From: Lactarius indigo
Taxonomy: Eukaryota; Basidiomycota; Agaricomycetes; Russulales; Russulaceae
NCBI GenBank assembly: GCA_025766275.1
Contig: JAFKAC010000011.1
Span: 1,178,001 to 1,242,000, forward strand
Reading direction: 5' to 3'
Length of the DNA stretch: 64,000 nucleotides
Under the pieces are notes generated by a model. It was not told the DNA's origin. It did not search any database and saw only the letters and a list, made by a program, of their open reading frames with translations. Positions 38,063 through 47,999 of this stretch are shown in pieces (positions within the stretch are counted from its first letter, which is position 1; each line of letters begins with the position of its first letter). The translations under genes were made by a program, and so were the position numbers.

Positions 38063-39906
38063 TATTTGCAAATGTTCTGCCAGTGTTGATGTATTAATCC
38101 GCGATGTCACCTCAAATGGATTAAAGTGGTTCTTGTTGTTTTTTTCGAACTGCTCGACTCACGGATGACCCGTGGTTTGCGTGAAAGTGCTTCGTTGGTT
38201 TTCACTACCTTCACTTGTCTTGGCCTCAAATTAGACCCACATGCGCTACGTACCTCAATGTGACTGGTATTTCCCCTACATCGTCCAGTTTCTCTCAGAA
38301 GGCATTTGGGACGCGTCAGCTTAGGCCGCAGCTCACAGACCTCACATCGCGTTCCCACTCGTCTCGTGGCTGATCTATGCTACCCCTCATATCTGCTTCC
38401 TCAGCTCACATCTCCACGAATGACCTGGCACCAAAGTCCACTAATAAAATTATGAGGAACCATACAATTGTCGACTACGATGAGACAAGAAAAATCACAT
38501 AGTTCAGAGCTTTAATCGACGACACGTCTCTCGGGGGGGAGATGTGCACCGCACAGATGAGTGCGAATAATAGCGGAACATTCTTTGTATACCCAACCAT
38601 CCAGGCCAGCGAACGAAAGAGAATGGGAACGGAAATAGGGAAGCGGAGGGGAGAAATCACGACGCACGTCAAATCATTTTTCAGAACTGAGTGCGAGCAA
38701 CGATAGACTAAGGGCAAGACCAAGAACCAAAAAGATGACGGCTCAGAAGCCATGATCAAGTTAACGTTTAAACCCTCGCGTATGTGGAGCTCCCAGAGGC
38801 ACGCCGAGAGGAAGGTAGGGTGGTGACGGAGATGCCAGTGGCCGAGACAGCAAGGCGGTGGCGGGCGGCGCATGTAGCGGGCATGCAGGACGGGAAGATG
38901 GCACCTGAGCAGGGGAGATGGTGGCGAAGGATGGTTGAGGAGACGAACAGAATGACGAGACAGCAGCGCAGGTGAGGAGACGGAGCAACCAAAGGATGGG
39001 CAGAGCGCTGGCAGAGTTCAGCAGAAGGCGGGCAGAGTAAGGAGACACCGGCAAGGGGAGAATGGATGCGAGAGTTTCCCTTAGATGCGACGACGACGAA
39101 GGTAGGAGTGATGAGATGGTGTGATGGAGAGGAAGAGGGGTGGTAAGATGACGCCGAGAGTTGTGTGAGTCGGCGGGGAAGAAAGCAAAGGCATGAGAGT
39201 GGGAGGAGGGAGACAGCGAGGGGGCTGGGGCGGGAGATGGCGGGAGCGAAGGAAGGGAGCGAAGGAAGGGAGCGAATGAGGGAAGGGAGCAATTGTGAAG
39301 TCAATGAAAGTGGAGGGTAGTAGGACGGCGTGCAGAGCGAATGTATTTCAGCAAAGAGGGGGGATGAATGCGATTGTTGCCCTCATGAGCGAGGCTGAGG
39401 AAGGAGTGGCGCTAAGAGGGCAGGAGGAAGGAGCCAAGAGGACACCGAAGGCAGTGAGAGGGTATGTGGGAGGGAGACAGTGGGAAGAGGGAGGGCGAGA
39501 GGGGAGCGATCTAGGAGAAAGCAGTGAGAGGCGAGGGTGGAAGGACAGGTGTGGTGGAGAGACGGTGGAGACAACAGTCGTGACTCACATGACGGAGAGG
39601 TGGTGGAAGCCTGGGGACAACGCATGCATGAGGTGAAGAGAGCGAGCAGACAGAGGGAGTGAGCGACGGAGGCGACGACTCGCCCACGCCGCGACGCGCA
39701 ATGGTGAGGAGAGCGAGAGCGCGGGAGGTGCCGGTTTGGATAACGTGCTATGGATCTATCATCGATATCACCGATACCCTGAGAGCGTTTGTATCACATA
39801 CTACGGTACACGAGGCTGTGCACATGCACAGGTCACAGGCCTAGGAGCGTGTTCCTCGTCTCCCCTCGCCATCCATACCCTTGCCTAGCTCCTCGCAATC
39901 AACACG
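38063..39906. other. Spacer between NLR copies with a purine-rich tract
   Basis: About 38780-39720 is strongly G/A-biased on the plus strand (GGGAGCGAAGGAA-like words). This opens long low-complexity frames on both strands that I do not regard as genes. The final 150 bp resemble the promoter of the first NLR, including the CTAGCTCCTCGCAATCAAC block directly before both start codons. Confidence 0.6.
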
Positions 39907-42900
39907 ATGTCGTCCAGCATCCTAGTATCCCCTTCATCCACTCCAAACTTTCAACCAATCTTCGAAAAGGCCCTCGAAGAGTATAAGAAGAAGACCGGAA
40001 AAAACCTGACTGCCCATCCACTCGCCGCTAAGATACAAGGCTGCAATTCTCCCGAAGCTATCCTCACCGTACTTCAAGGGAAGGCTGATGAACTGAATCG
40101 ACCTCGGAGCAGCGATGACCGACTCACCAAGTGGCTCAACCCAACCGTGAATATCCTCAACGCGCTCTCTGCGACCCTTGGCGAGGGCGCTGGGTCGGTA
40201 AGTCACAGGAGCCAGGCTCGTTACCTGTCTTTTCCCTCACGTTGACTTTCAGGTGTTCCCCCCTACCAAAATCATATTTTCTGGGATCGGCATACTCCTA
40301 GTAGTGAGTTCTCTTTCCCAATTCTCTGCATGGGTCGCGAGAACTTCAATTCTGGTAGGCGGCAAAGAGCACTGTGGCAAGCCGCGATGTACTAGTCGAA
40401 CTCTTCAGCAGAATCGAAAGCTTCTTTCAACGCCTCAAGATTTATACCAAAGTCCCACCGAATCCTGTAGTGACGGACGAACTCGCGAAGATTATGGCCG
40501 AAGTTTTGTCGATCCTTGGGATTGCGACAAAGGGGATAAAGGAGAGACGAATAAGTGGGTCCATCTTCTGCGATAAGCTGCTTCTCACTAAACTTCGACC
40601 AGAAATATTTCTTAAGAAGGTGGCAGGGATGAACGATCTCGAGGATGCCTTGCAGAGATTTGGTGAATTGGAACGGCGGGAGCTTCTAACGGGGATTACA
40701 CAAGTGACAAGTGATACCGGTGTTCTAAAGGACGGTGTGTAACTCCTTCGCTGGGCACGTGATTCATATTGGACATCCTTTGGTCAGACTCCAAGGAAAC
40801 AAAGGCTGACGCGAAGGAAACAAAGGCGATGGTCAGGGAGATTGCAGAAAAAATGGACGCGCGCGAATGTTTGTACCCCCTTGACTGTCGTGATACCCTG
40901 TAGGAACTCACACATGGTCACAGGGAAGGAGACGCTACAGAACTTCAAAGAGTGGCTATCTCCGCCTGACCCGTCGACGAACTACGCCATCGGGTTACGG
41001 GACCTTCACAAGGAAACAGTGACCTGGTTTTTAGAAGGCCGTATCTTCCAGGAATGGTATTCGATTGGTTCCCTGTTATGGATCCATGGTAAACGTACGT
41101 TTGTAGAAACCTGTCGTTTACTTGTCCCTGACGGTGCCCGCCATTCATAGCCGGTTCGGGGAAGAGCATTTTCAGGTTCGCCATTTCTATTAACTTCTCG
41201 ATACACGGCAGCTCAATGTTCTTTACCAGCTCTGCGATCGTCCAGCGACTCGTATCACTGTGCGATGATGGAAGAGCCTCTGTGGCGTATTTCTATTTTG
41301 ATTTTCGAGACGACAATAAGAAGCACCTCCACGACCTACTACCTTCCTTGCTCTTCCAGTTTGCTGCACATTCGATTCCTTGTTGTGAAATAATTTCCCG
41401 TGTTTATTCAACACATGGGAAAGGCACCCAACGACCTGGCGATGAAGTCCTGATCAATTGCCTAACAAACCTACTCTTAACTATGTCTCAAGACCCAGTT
41501 TATATCATCGTGGATGCCCTTGACGAATGCCCCAATACCTCTAGCGTGCGATCTCCCCGAGAACGCGTTCTCAGCCTTATAAAACACCTTGTAAACCTCC
41601 GCCTTCCAAATCTACACATATGCGTCACGAGTCGGCCGGAGATAGACATCCGCATCCGTCTCGAGCCTTTGACGTCTCTCCATGTCTCTCTTCACGACCA
41701 AACTGGACACAGGGAGGATATCGCTAAATATATCATCTCTGAGGTCGATGTCGTTGCCGATGACAACAAATGGCGGGAGGACGACAAGGGACTGGTGATC
41801 AAGACACTTTCTGAGAAAGCCGATGGCATGTAAGGTGTTTTTGTACTCTCTCTGACGCTTCCTCTCACCGTCCATCATACAGGTTTCGATGGGTTTACTG
41901 TCAGCTGGAGATGCTGAGGCTTTGTCTCCGATCGAGAGTTCGGCAATTTGTAAATGAACTACCCAACAGCTTGGACGAGACCTACGAGCGCATCCTGAAG
42001 GGGATCCACAAAACGAACCGAAGTCATGTCCTGCGTTTGCTCCAATTCCTGACCGTAGCTAGTCACCCCCCTCGCGTTGACGATCTTGTGGCAGTCCTCA
42101 ACTTTGACGCTGATGCGATTGAGGGAGATGTCCCGACGTTGGATGCGAATAGGCGGTTGGAGGACCAAGAACAAGAGTTGCTCTCCGCATGTCCGAGCTT
42201 GATTACCATCGTTGACAGCCATATTTCGCGAGTGGTCCAATTTTCTCATTTTTCGGTCAAGGAATTCCTCACATCAGGTCGACTCGCTGCCTCAAGTGAA
42301 GATATCTCGCATTACCACATTCTCCCTGAGGATGCGCACACGGCCCTTGCTCGGGTATTCCTTGACGTTCTACTCCGCTTGGACGATCGCGTCGACAGCT
42401 CGAATGCCAATAACATTCCTCTCGCTGAGTATGCTGCCGAACACTGGATTTCTCACGCGCAGGTCGGGAGCGTATCGTCGCGTGTCATGGACAAAATGAA
42501 GACGCTGTTCGACTCGGACAGACCACATTTTGCGGCGTGGGTCCGGATATATGACTTAGACAACCAGCCATATATGGGATGGCCCCTGGAAATTCGATAC
42601 GAGATGGGAAACTGCTTATACTATTCAACGCTTTGTGGGTTTTACGACCTCGTTGAACACCTCGTCAGGAAGCACCCACAGCACGTAAACGCCATTAATG
42701 GAAAGTACGATTATCCGCTAGCTGCAGCACTTTTCCAAGGGCATATTCAGGTCGCAGAACTCCTACTTCAGCATGGCGCGAACGTTGACGGTCGAGGAAG
42801 AGATGGACAGACTATATTGTACAGAGTGATTGAATGGTCCGGCGATTTGACGTTGGGCGCGGTGCGGTTTCTGCTTGAAAATGGCGCAGATGTAAATGCG

Positions 42901-43615
42901 CGGCAGGCGGACCTCTCGACCCCACTACATCTGGCGGCGGGTCTGTGGGATGGCATCTATGTTGCCGACTTCAAGGTAGCCCACATACTACTTCAACGTA
43001 TAGTGTTACTGATTCTCGGAACATTGGTAGGTTTCATTAGGGAGGTTCACCAAGTCTTTAAGGAACAAAGCCGATTGTCTCAATCTTGTTCGACTGTTAC
43101 AAGAGTATGGTGCGATGGCAGACGTGAATTCCCGAAACAAGAAAGGCTTAACCGCGTTACATAATGCATCGCGTATGACGAATCTCGAAGTGGCACAGGT
43201 GCTCCTTGACAATGGGGCGTATGTCAACGCGGAGGACAACCAGGGCCGAACCCCATTGCACTGTGTGTTGGAACGCGAGTATCGCTCTGACGAAGAGATT
43301 TTTGGCGTTGTACGGCTATTAATCGAGCGTGGTGCCGACGTAAACATGCCAGACAACAACCGCAAAACTCCCTTACACCTGGCATCGCGCCTCGTGTCGC
43401 TTGAAGTGGCTTGGATTCTTCTCAAGCATGGTGCAGATCTAAATGTAGAGAACAAAGAGGGCAAGATTCCATTCCAGCTCGTACGGGAGATTACAAGGGA
43501 AGAGACTCGGGAAGAAACGAAGACACCAAGGAAAAAACGGCGGTCAGACAACCTTGTTGGGCGATCTTGGCGGGCGGAACGCGTGGCCTTGATGGGTTTA
43601 CTCTACGGTTGCTAG
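39907..43615 (+). pseudogene. NLR-like paralog (Goodbye-NACHT-ankyrin), frameshifted in the ankyrin part
   Basis: This is a tandem duplicate of the NLR at 33523, with matching exons: 39907-40197, 40253-40303, 40368-40554, 40603-40734, 40788-40872, 40904-41094, 41151-41175, 41230-41829 and 41883 onward. The Goodbye domain, Walker A (GSGKS), YFYFDFRD and Walker B (IIVDALDEC) are all intact and in frame. In the ankyrin region a one-base deletion near 42995-43000 shifts the frame, and the original frame then meets TAG near 43035. Homology resumes in a third frame at about 43078 and runs to a stop at 43613-43615, with a single 216-bp-type module. The unshifted frame would end at 43164, giving about 947 aa with an aberrant tail. 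A truncated receptor that still functions is possible. Confidence 0.75.
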
Positions 43616-45086
43616 TATCGGGTCAGTACCAATCCAAATTGTTCTGCTATTGTCATGTGCAAACTGGTAACCTTTGTGATCATAATAGAACGCAATGTCA
43701 CCATCTACTCAAAGTGATTGCAGCTGTGAAGCGTTTATTGTCTTTTCGGACTACTCGACTTTTGGGGAAGGAGGCTGGAATTAGTACTATTCCCAAATGG
43801 AAGCGCCGCGTCCGCGGGGCCAACCTGAAACCCGAGTGAGACGCGCATTGGGCGCTCTCGTCCATTCAATCCCTATACGACTTAAATCACCGTTCCATCT
43901 ATTTCTATTTCTTACCTGTGGCTTGCGTGTATTTACTCAGGTTTCCTGATATTTTCTCTAATGTACGACCCGTTGTCTGCGCTGACTTTTTGTCTTAGTT
44001 TTTGCAAGAGTCTTTGTATTCGAGCCCGACTCTACTTGGATGACAGCGTGAGGGCAAGCGCTAGTGGCACAGACCAAAATGAGATGCGCACATTCGTCTT
44101 GGAGTCACTCGCTTTCCAGCCAATTGCTTTTGTTTTCACTAGGTTTCACTTAGCCAAGTTGGACTTGGATGTGACGTAGTTAAGAGTGACTGCTATTTCG
44201 TCCTGTTTCTCTCAAGGTACCTGAATTACGTCAGCTTAGGTCGTTTCTCGCATCACATCGTTGCTAGTCTCGGGGGCTCCTTGTACCGTAACCACCACCA
44301 TGGTACGGTTTTTCCCACGGTACGCCGGGGACAAGGATGGGTTAGATGCTGGAAACCACTGCCACAGCAGTGGTGCAGCCGATGCCCTCACTCACAGGTG
44401 GCCCACACACCGAGACGCATGATACACCGAACATACACAAAACCTCATCCCCACGAGCCACACATACAATGCGGGTTGGATAAGAGTTAAAAGACTGAGC
44501 CGGCCAAGAGGGCAGGGAAGCGAAAAAAGACGCACACCCCACTACGCCCCAAGCGACCCCCCCACCCCGCCTGCTAAGACCAAATGCTGAACCCCTCGGG
44601 GAACAACACGATAAAGATGAAGAAAATAATAAAATTCCAGAAAAATGAAAAAAGGAGGAAAAATGAAAAAAGGGGAAAAAACACCCACATGGGAGCGATG
44701 AGCCCCCCACACAAAATGAGTGAGCGAGCACACCCCCCCCAAAAAACGAAGTCACCGATCACCCCCCCTCCTGCGTGAAGCCAACACCCCCCCCTACCCT
44801 CTCCCCCCTACACCCAATGGAGCTACACCGACACTAATGACCGCAACCGGCGCCCTAGGGTACGCCCCCCCCTGAATAAGGAAAATAAAAATAAACTTTA
44901 AAAAGAAGAAAAGACGAAACAACAAAAATAGGACCGCGAGAAGACTACAGCCCACAACTGCACCGCCCCCTCCACCCACCCATGCTGACACGCCCATCGA
45001 CCAGCCGCCAAATGAGCCTCCCCCCCCCTCATGAAGATGGACGAGCACGAAACCCCGCAAGGCCCCCCCGCAAACACCCCCCTGAG
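43616..45086. other. Low-complexity flank before retroelement A
   Basis: 43616-44500 shows no gene. From 44500 to 45080 the plus strand alternates runs of six to nine C with A-rich words. The open frames here come from the composition. Confidence 0.5.
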
Positions 45087-45621
45087 TGTCACGTTTCGAC
45101 TCCTGTACGACTGAGAACCCTTACTGTACCGGTTGCAACTACGGCGGTAAGGTATATTAGTTGCGGACTTACCTACGGTGATACGGTAGTGCGATAGGCG
45201 ATTACGACTGATAGCTGACTGAGCGGTACCTGAATGACTCGATACTAGTACTAGTACTAGTTGTATTAGTTTTGTGATGTTTCTGCGATACGTTGGACGC
45301 TTACTTACCATGACTCATAGCAGCACTTCAAAGCCTGCTCGAACTGTATTTAAACTGGCTTGTGAAGACCAAGATACACCATCTTGGTCTTCTTGAATTG
45401 TCACTTGTTTCTCTTCTTTCTATCTCTCTCTCTCTCTTTCATCTTTGCCTCAAGATAGTTGCCCGACTTCGCTCGCACCCAAATCGTTGACTTATCGGTA
45501 TACCTCCGCGTATTTACCAGAACTTGGACCTCCGCGTCTTCAAGACAGTAGGGCTGTCATATCGCTAAGTTGTTACTGCTACTTCGTGCTCAAGTCGAGC
45601 TAACGCTGTGACGGCGTTACA
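45087..45621 (+). repeat. 5' LTR of element A
   Basis: The sequence runs from TGTCACG to CGTTACA (535 bp), just before the bases that match the primer-binding position of element B. It carries a TATTTAAA box (about 45347-45354), a hairpin at about 45364-45393 and a short TC tract at about 45421-45440. It is clearly different from the LTR of B, so A belongs to a related but distinct family. Confidence 0.7.
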
Positions 45622-45623
45622 TT

Positions 45624-45634
45624 AAGACCAAGAT
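45624..45634 (+). promoter_or_regulatory. Predicted self-primer binding site of element A
   Basis: AAGACCAAGAT lies two bases after the 5' LTR. It is the exact complement of ATCTTGGTCTT at 45381-45391, which lies about 34 nt after the start of the TATTTAAA box, where transcription should begin. Confidence 0.65.
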
Positions 45635-45637
45635 ACC

Positions 45638-47449
45638 ATCGTGGCCGTAACAACAAGAGATCAGTGGATGAGTTTCTGTCCTTATTCAATTCCCAGAAGA
45701 GGAGAACGAAACGTCCCCACGCGCTTTCTACAAGCTGCTAGTTGGAGGGACAGGCAAGAAGAGACCGGATATTTTGTGGAATTCAATGGACCTACTAGGT
45801 TCCGCCCAGTTGAGTTCAACTTCGACCATTTGTGTTGGGTGGAGGTTACGTGGAATCCAATAGATTCCCAGTGGGACGTAATACGACCGGCAGGACCCCG
45901 ATATCGCTGCGATATCGACGCGCGAGAACTCAATAGCAGGACCGACTGGGGCCCCATCGACGGACAAGTAAGAGAACACTCCACTGGGGAAGTAGTGTCC
46001 GAAGAAGACGAAGAAGACAATCAAGAGGAAAGCGAAGGGCGAGAACCCGATCAGACAGAAACCAGTGGAGGAGCAATACAGGATCTCCTCCTTGAGCGAG
46101 CTGAGTCCGCCCATATCACAGAGCCAGAACCTATTCACATTCGATCGCCAGCTATCATGGCTACCATCACCCGAGCAATGGAAGAAGTCGCACTTGAAGA
46201 ATCACGCGCCATACGAGCAGAGGCAAGGGAAATACTCATGCCTATCAACCCGGAAACTGGAAGATGAATGACGGCAGATGACGCCGCAATATTTCGAGCC
46301 ATAGGGTCCGACAGAGGAGACCCGCCATCAGGACGACCCATCGCATTAGAACTACCTCTGGGAATCGGCGGACCAAGTGGAGATCCGCCACCGCTGCCAG
46401 GAGGGGGAGTCCCTTTTGACATACGAAGAACCGAACCACCGCGAAGACCGCCCAGTGGGCCGCCTGGAGGAGGCGGCGGAGGAGGGGGCGGAGGCGGAGG
46501 AGGAAACATCGGAGAAGGAGGAGGACACCATAATGAGAAACTCACCGGCGAGCCACCTTCCATTTTTGATGGAGACAGACTCAAAATAGATCAATTCCTA
46601 ACACAGTGGCATGTCTACTGGGGGATGAACTTGGATGCCCCCATCATGCGAAACGACTACAGGAGGAGCCTCCTGTTCCTGTCCTATATCAAAGGTGGAG
46701 CTGTCAGCGAATGGGTATTATCCTTCCTGAATTGGCTCAATCGACAGATACAACGAGGGATCAGTCCCTACACTCCAGCACTCTGGGAGGCCGTTGCCGA
46801 CGGCTTCAGCCAACGCTTTGAAAACACGCTAGAACGAGAACAAGCCCAGGCTATACTACGAAAGGGTTTTAAGATGACGGGCGAGGACATTGACAAGTAC
46901 GTCAATGACTTTGAGCAGCTTGCGCGGAAAGCTCACTACCGCCTCAATGAACCACAAACCATCGATCTCTTCACGTTGGGTCTGCCCAAGGAACTCTTCA
47001 AAAACGCGTTCCAATTCGACGACCCTGTGACTTTCGACGACTGGAAAAGAGCCGTCCTCAAGTGACAAAAGAATTACATACACCTCAAAGCACGGCTCAA
47101 CGAGTACAAGAACACGGCGACACCACAGAAGAAGCAAAGCGGCAACGCAGGATGGGCAGTCCCACAGAACCTACCACAGACCAACCCCTGGGCCATGGAC
47201 ACCTCAGCCGATCACGCTAAGGTAAGATTGGCAGGATCTGAAGAAATCGACTTCAACAAATTGCCGCACCACAACTGGCCCACACCGCCATTCCCACCGA
47301 GAGGAGGACCAGGAGCAAGAGGGCGAGGAAGGGGAGGATCTCGAAGGGACTTAAGGAACGTCCTTTGCTATAACTGTCACGCCCCGGGACATCTCTCACG
47401 AAACTGCCCACACCCACGTGTTCAGCAACAATGGCCAGCCGCTGCGTCC
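45638..47449 (+). pseudogene. gag of element A, 5' part
   Basis: The Gag homology starts at about 45650 (RDQW) without a clear upstream ATG. Conserved blocks shared with element B are FVEFNGPTRFRPVEFNF, the ARELNSR stretch, a glycine-rich linker (about 46460-46505), the capsid-like region QWHVYWGMN to KELFKNAF (46600-47010) and a CCHC zinc knuckle (CYNCHAPGHLSRNC, about 47365-47406). In-frame TGA codons at 46265-46267 and 47063-47065 replace sense codons of element B, so the frame is dead. It is cut at 47454 by element B and continues at 55284. Confidence 0.75.
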
Positions 47450-47454
47450 AGTAG
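47450..47454. repeat. Target-site duplication AGTAG (left copy)
   Basis: AGTAG at 47450-47454 directly before the left LTR of B and again at 55279-55283 directly after the right LTR. Five bases is the usual Ty3-type duplication. Confidence 0.9.
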
Positions 47455-47967
47455 TGTTACGCTCCACCGGCGTTAGTCCGACTTGGACTCGTGAAAGGCG
47501 TAGTCGACTTAGCGAATAATCAGGCGAATGGGGACCACGTGTCAACCCAACGCAGGCTGAACAGGGGCACACTGGCACACGCTGCAGCAAAAAAGGGTAG
47601 AGAGGAGTGTCCCTTGGTTGGACACTTAGAGGAAGCACACTTAGTCGAAGACTAAGGCAAGCAAGAGAAGATTGCGAAGGTGGATTGAAGAAGACCAAGA
47701 TGGGGACTCTTGGTCTTCCGAGTCGACTACTTATACAGATACGCGCGGGCTTTAAAGCGCCGCTGGAATAATAGGTAACCAATAGCGTAACTAGCTCGAA
47801 CCCTAGTACAGCTATCCTAGGAATGAGTCATGCATGAGTCACAATCACATGCGAACTACTATGCTGACTGATACGATGTAAGAGTCCATGACTAATATCG
47901 ATACTGAACCGTAGTCATAACCGGTCATCAGTCGTGTGTAATGAGTCATCAAGTCCGTACCGTAACA
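47455..47967 (-). repeat. 3' LTR of element B
   Basis: 513 bp, TGTTACG at one end and CGTAACA at the other. I found no difference from the 5' LTR at 54766-55278 in reading both. Confidence 0.9.
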
Positions 47968-47985
47968 TCACCCCCTTTTCAGGAG
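47968..47985 (-). promoter_or_regulatory. Polypurine tract of element B
   Basis: Read on the minus strand, GAAAAGGGGGTGA abuts the 3' LTR, the position of the plus-strand primer in LTR elements. Element C has the same tract at 62433-62447. Confidence 0.75.
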
Positions 47986-47999
47986 TGAGGCCCACCTCA

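Noticed and set aside
38768..39304. A 178-codon minus-strand open frame rich in Ser, Pro and Leu
   Set aside because: It results from the purine-rich bias of the other strand. There is no motif or splice context.
44342..45311. Overlapping minus-strand frames rich in Gly, Phe and Ser
   Set aside because: They follow from homopolymer C runs and A-rich words and show no domain.
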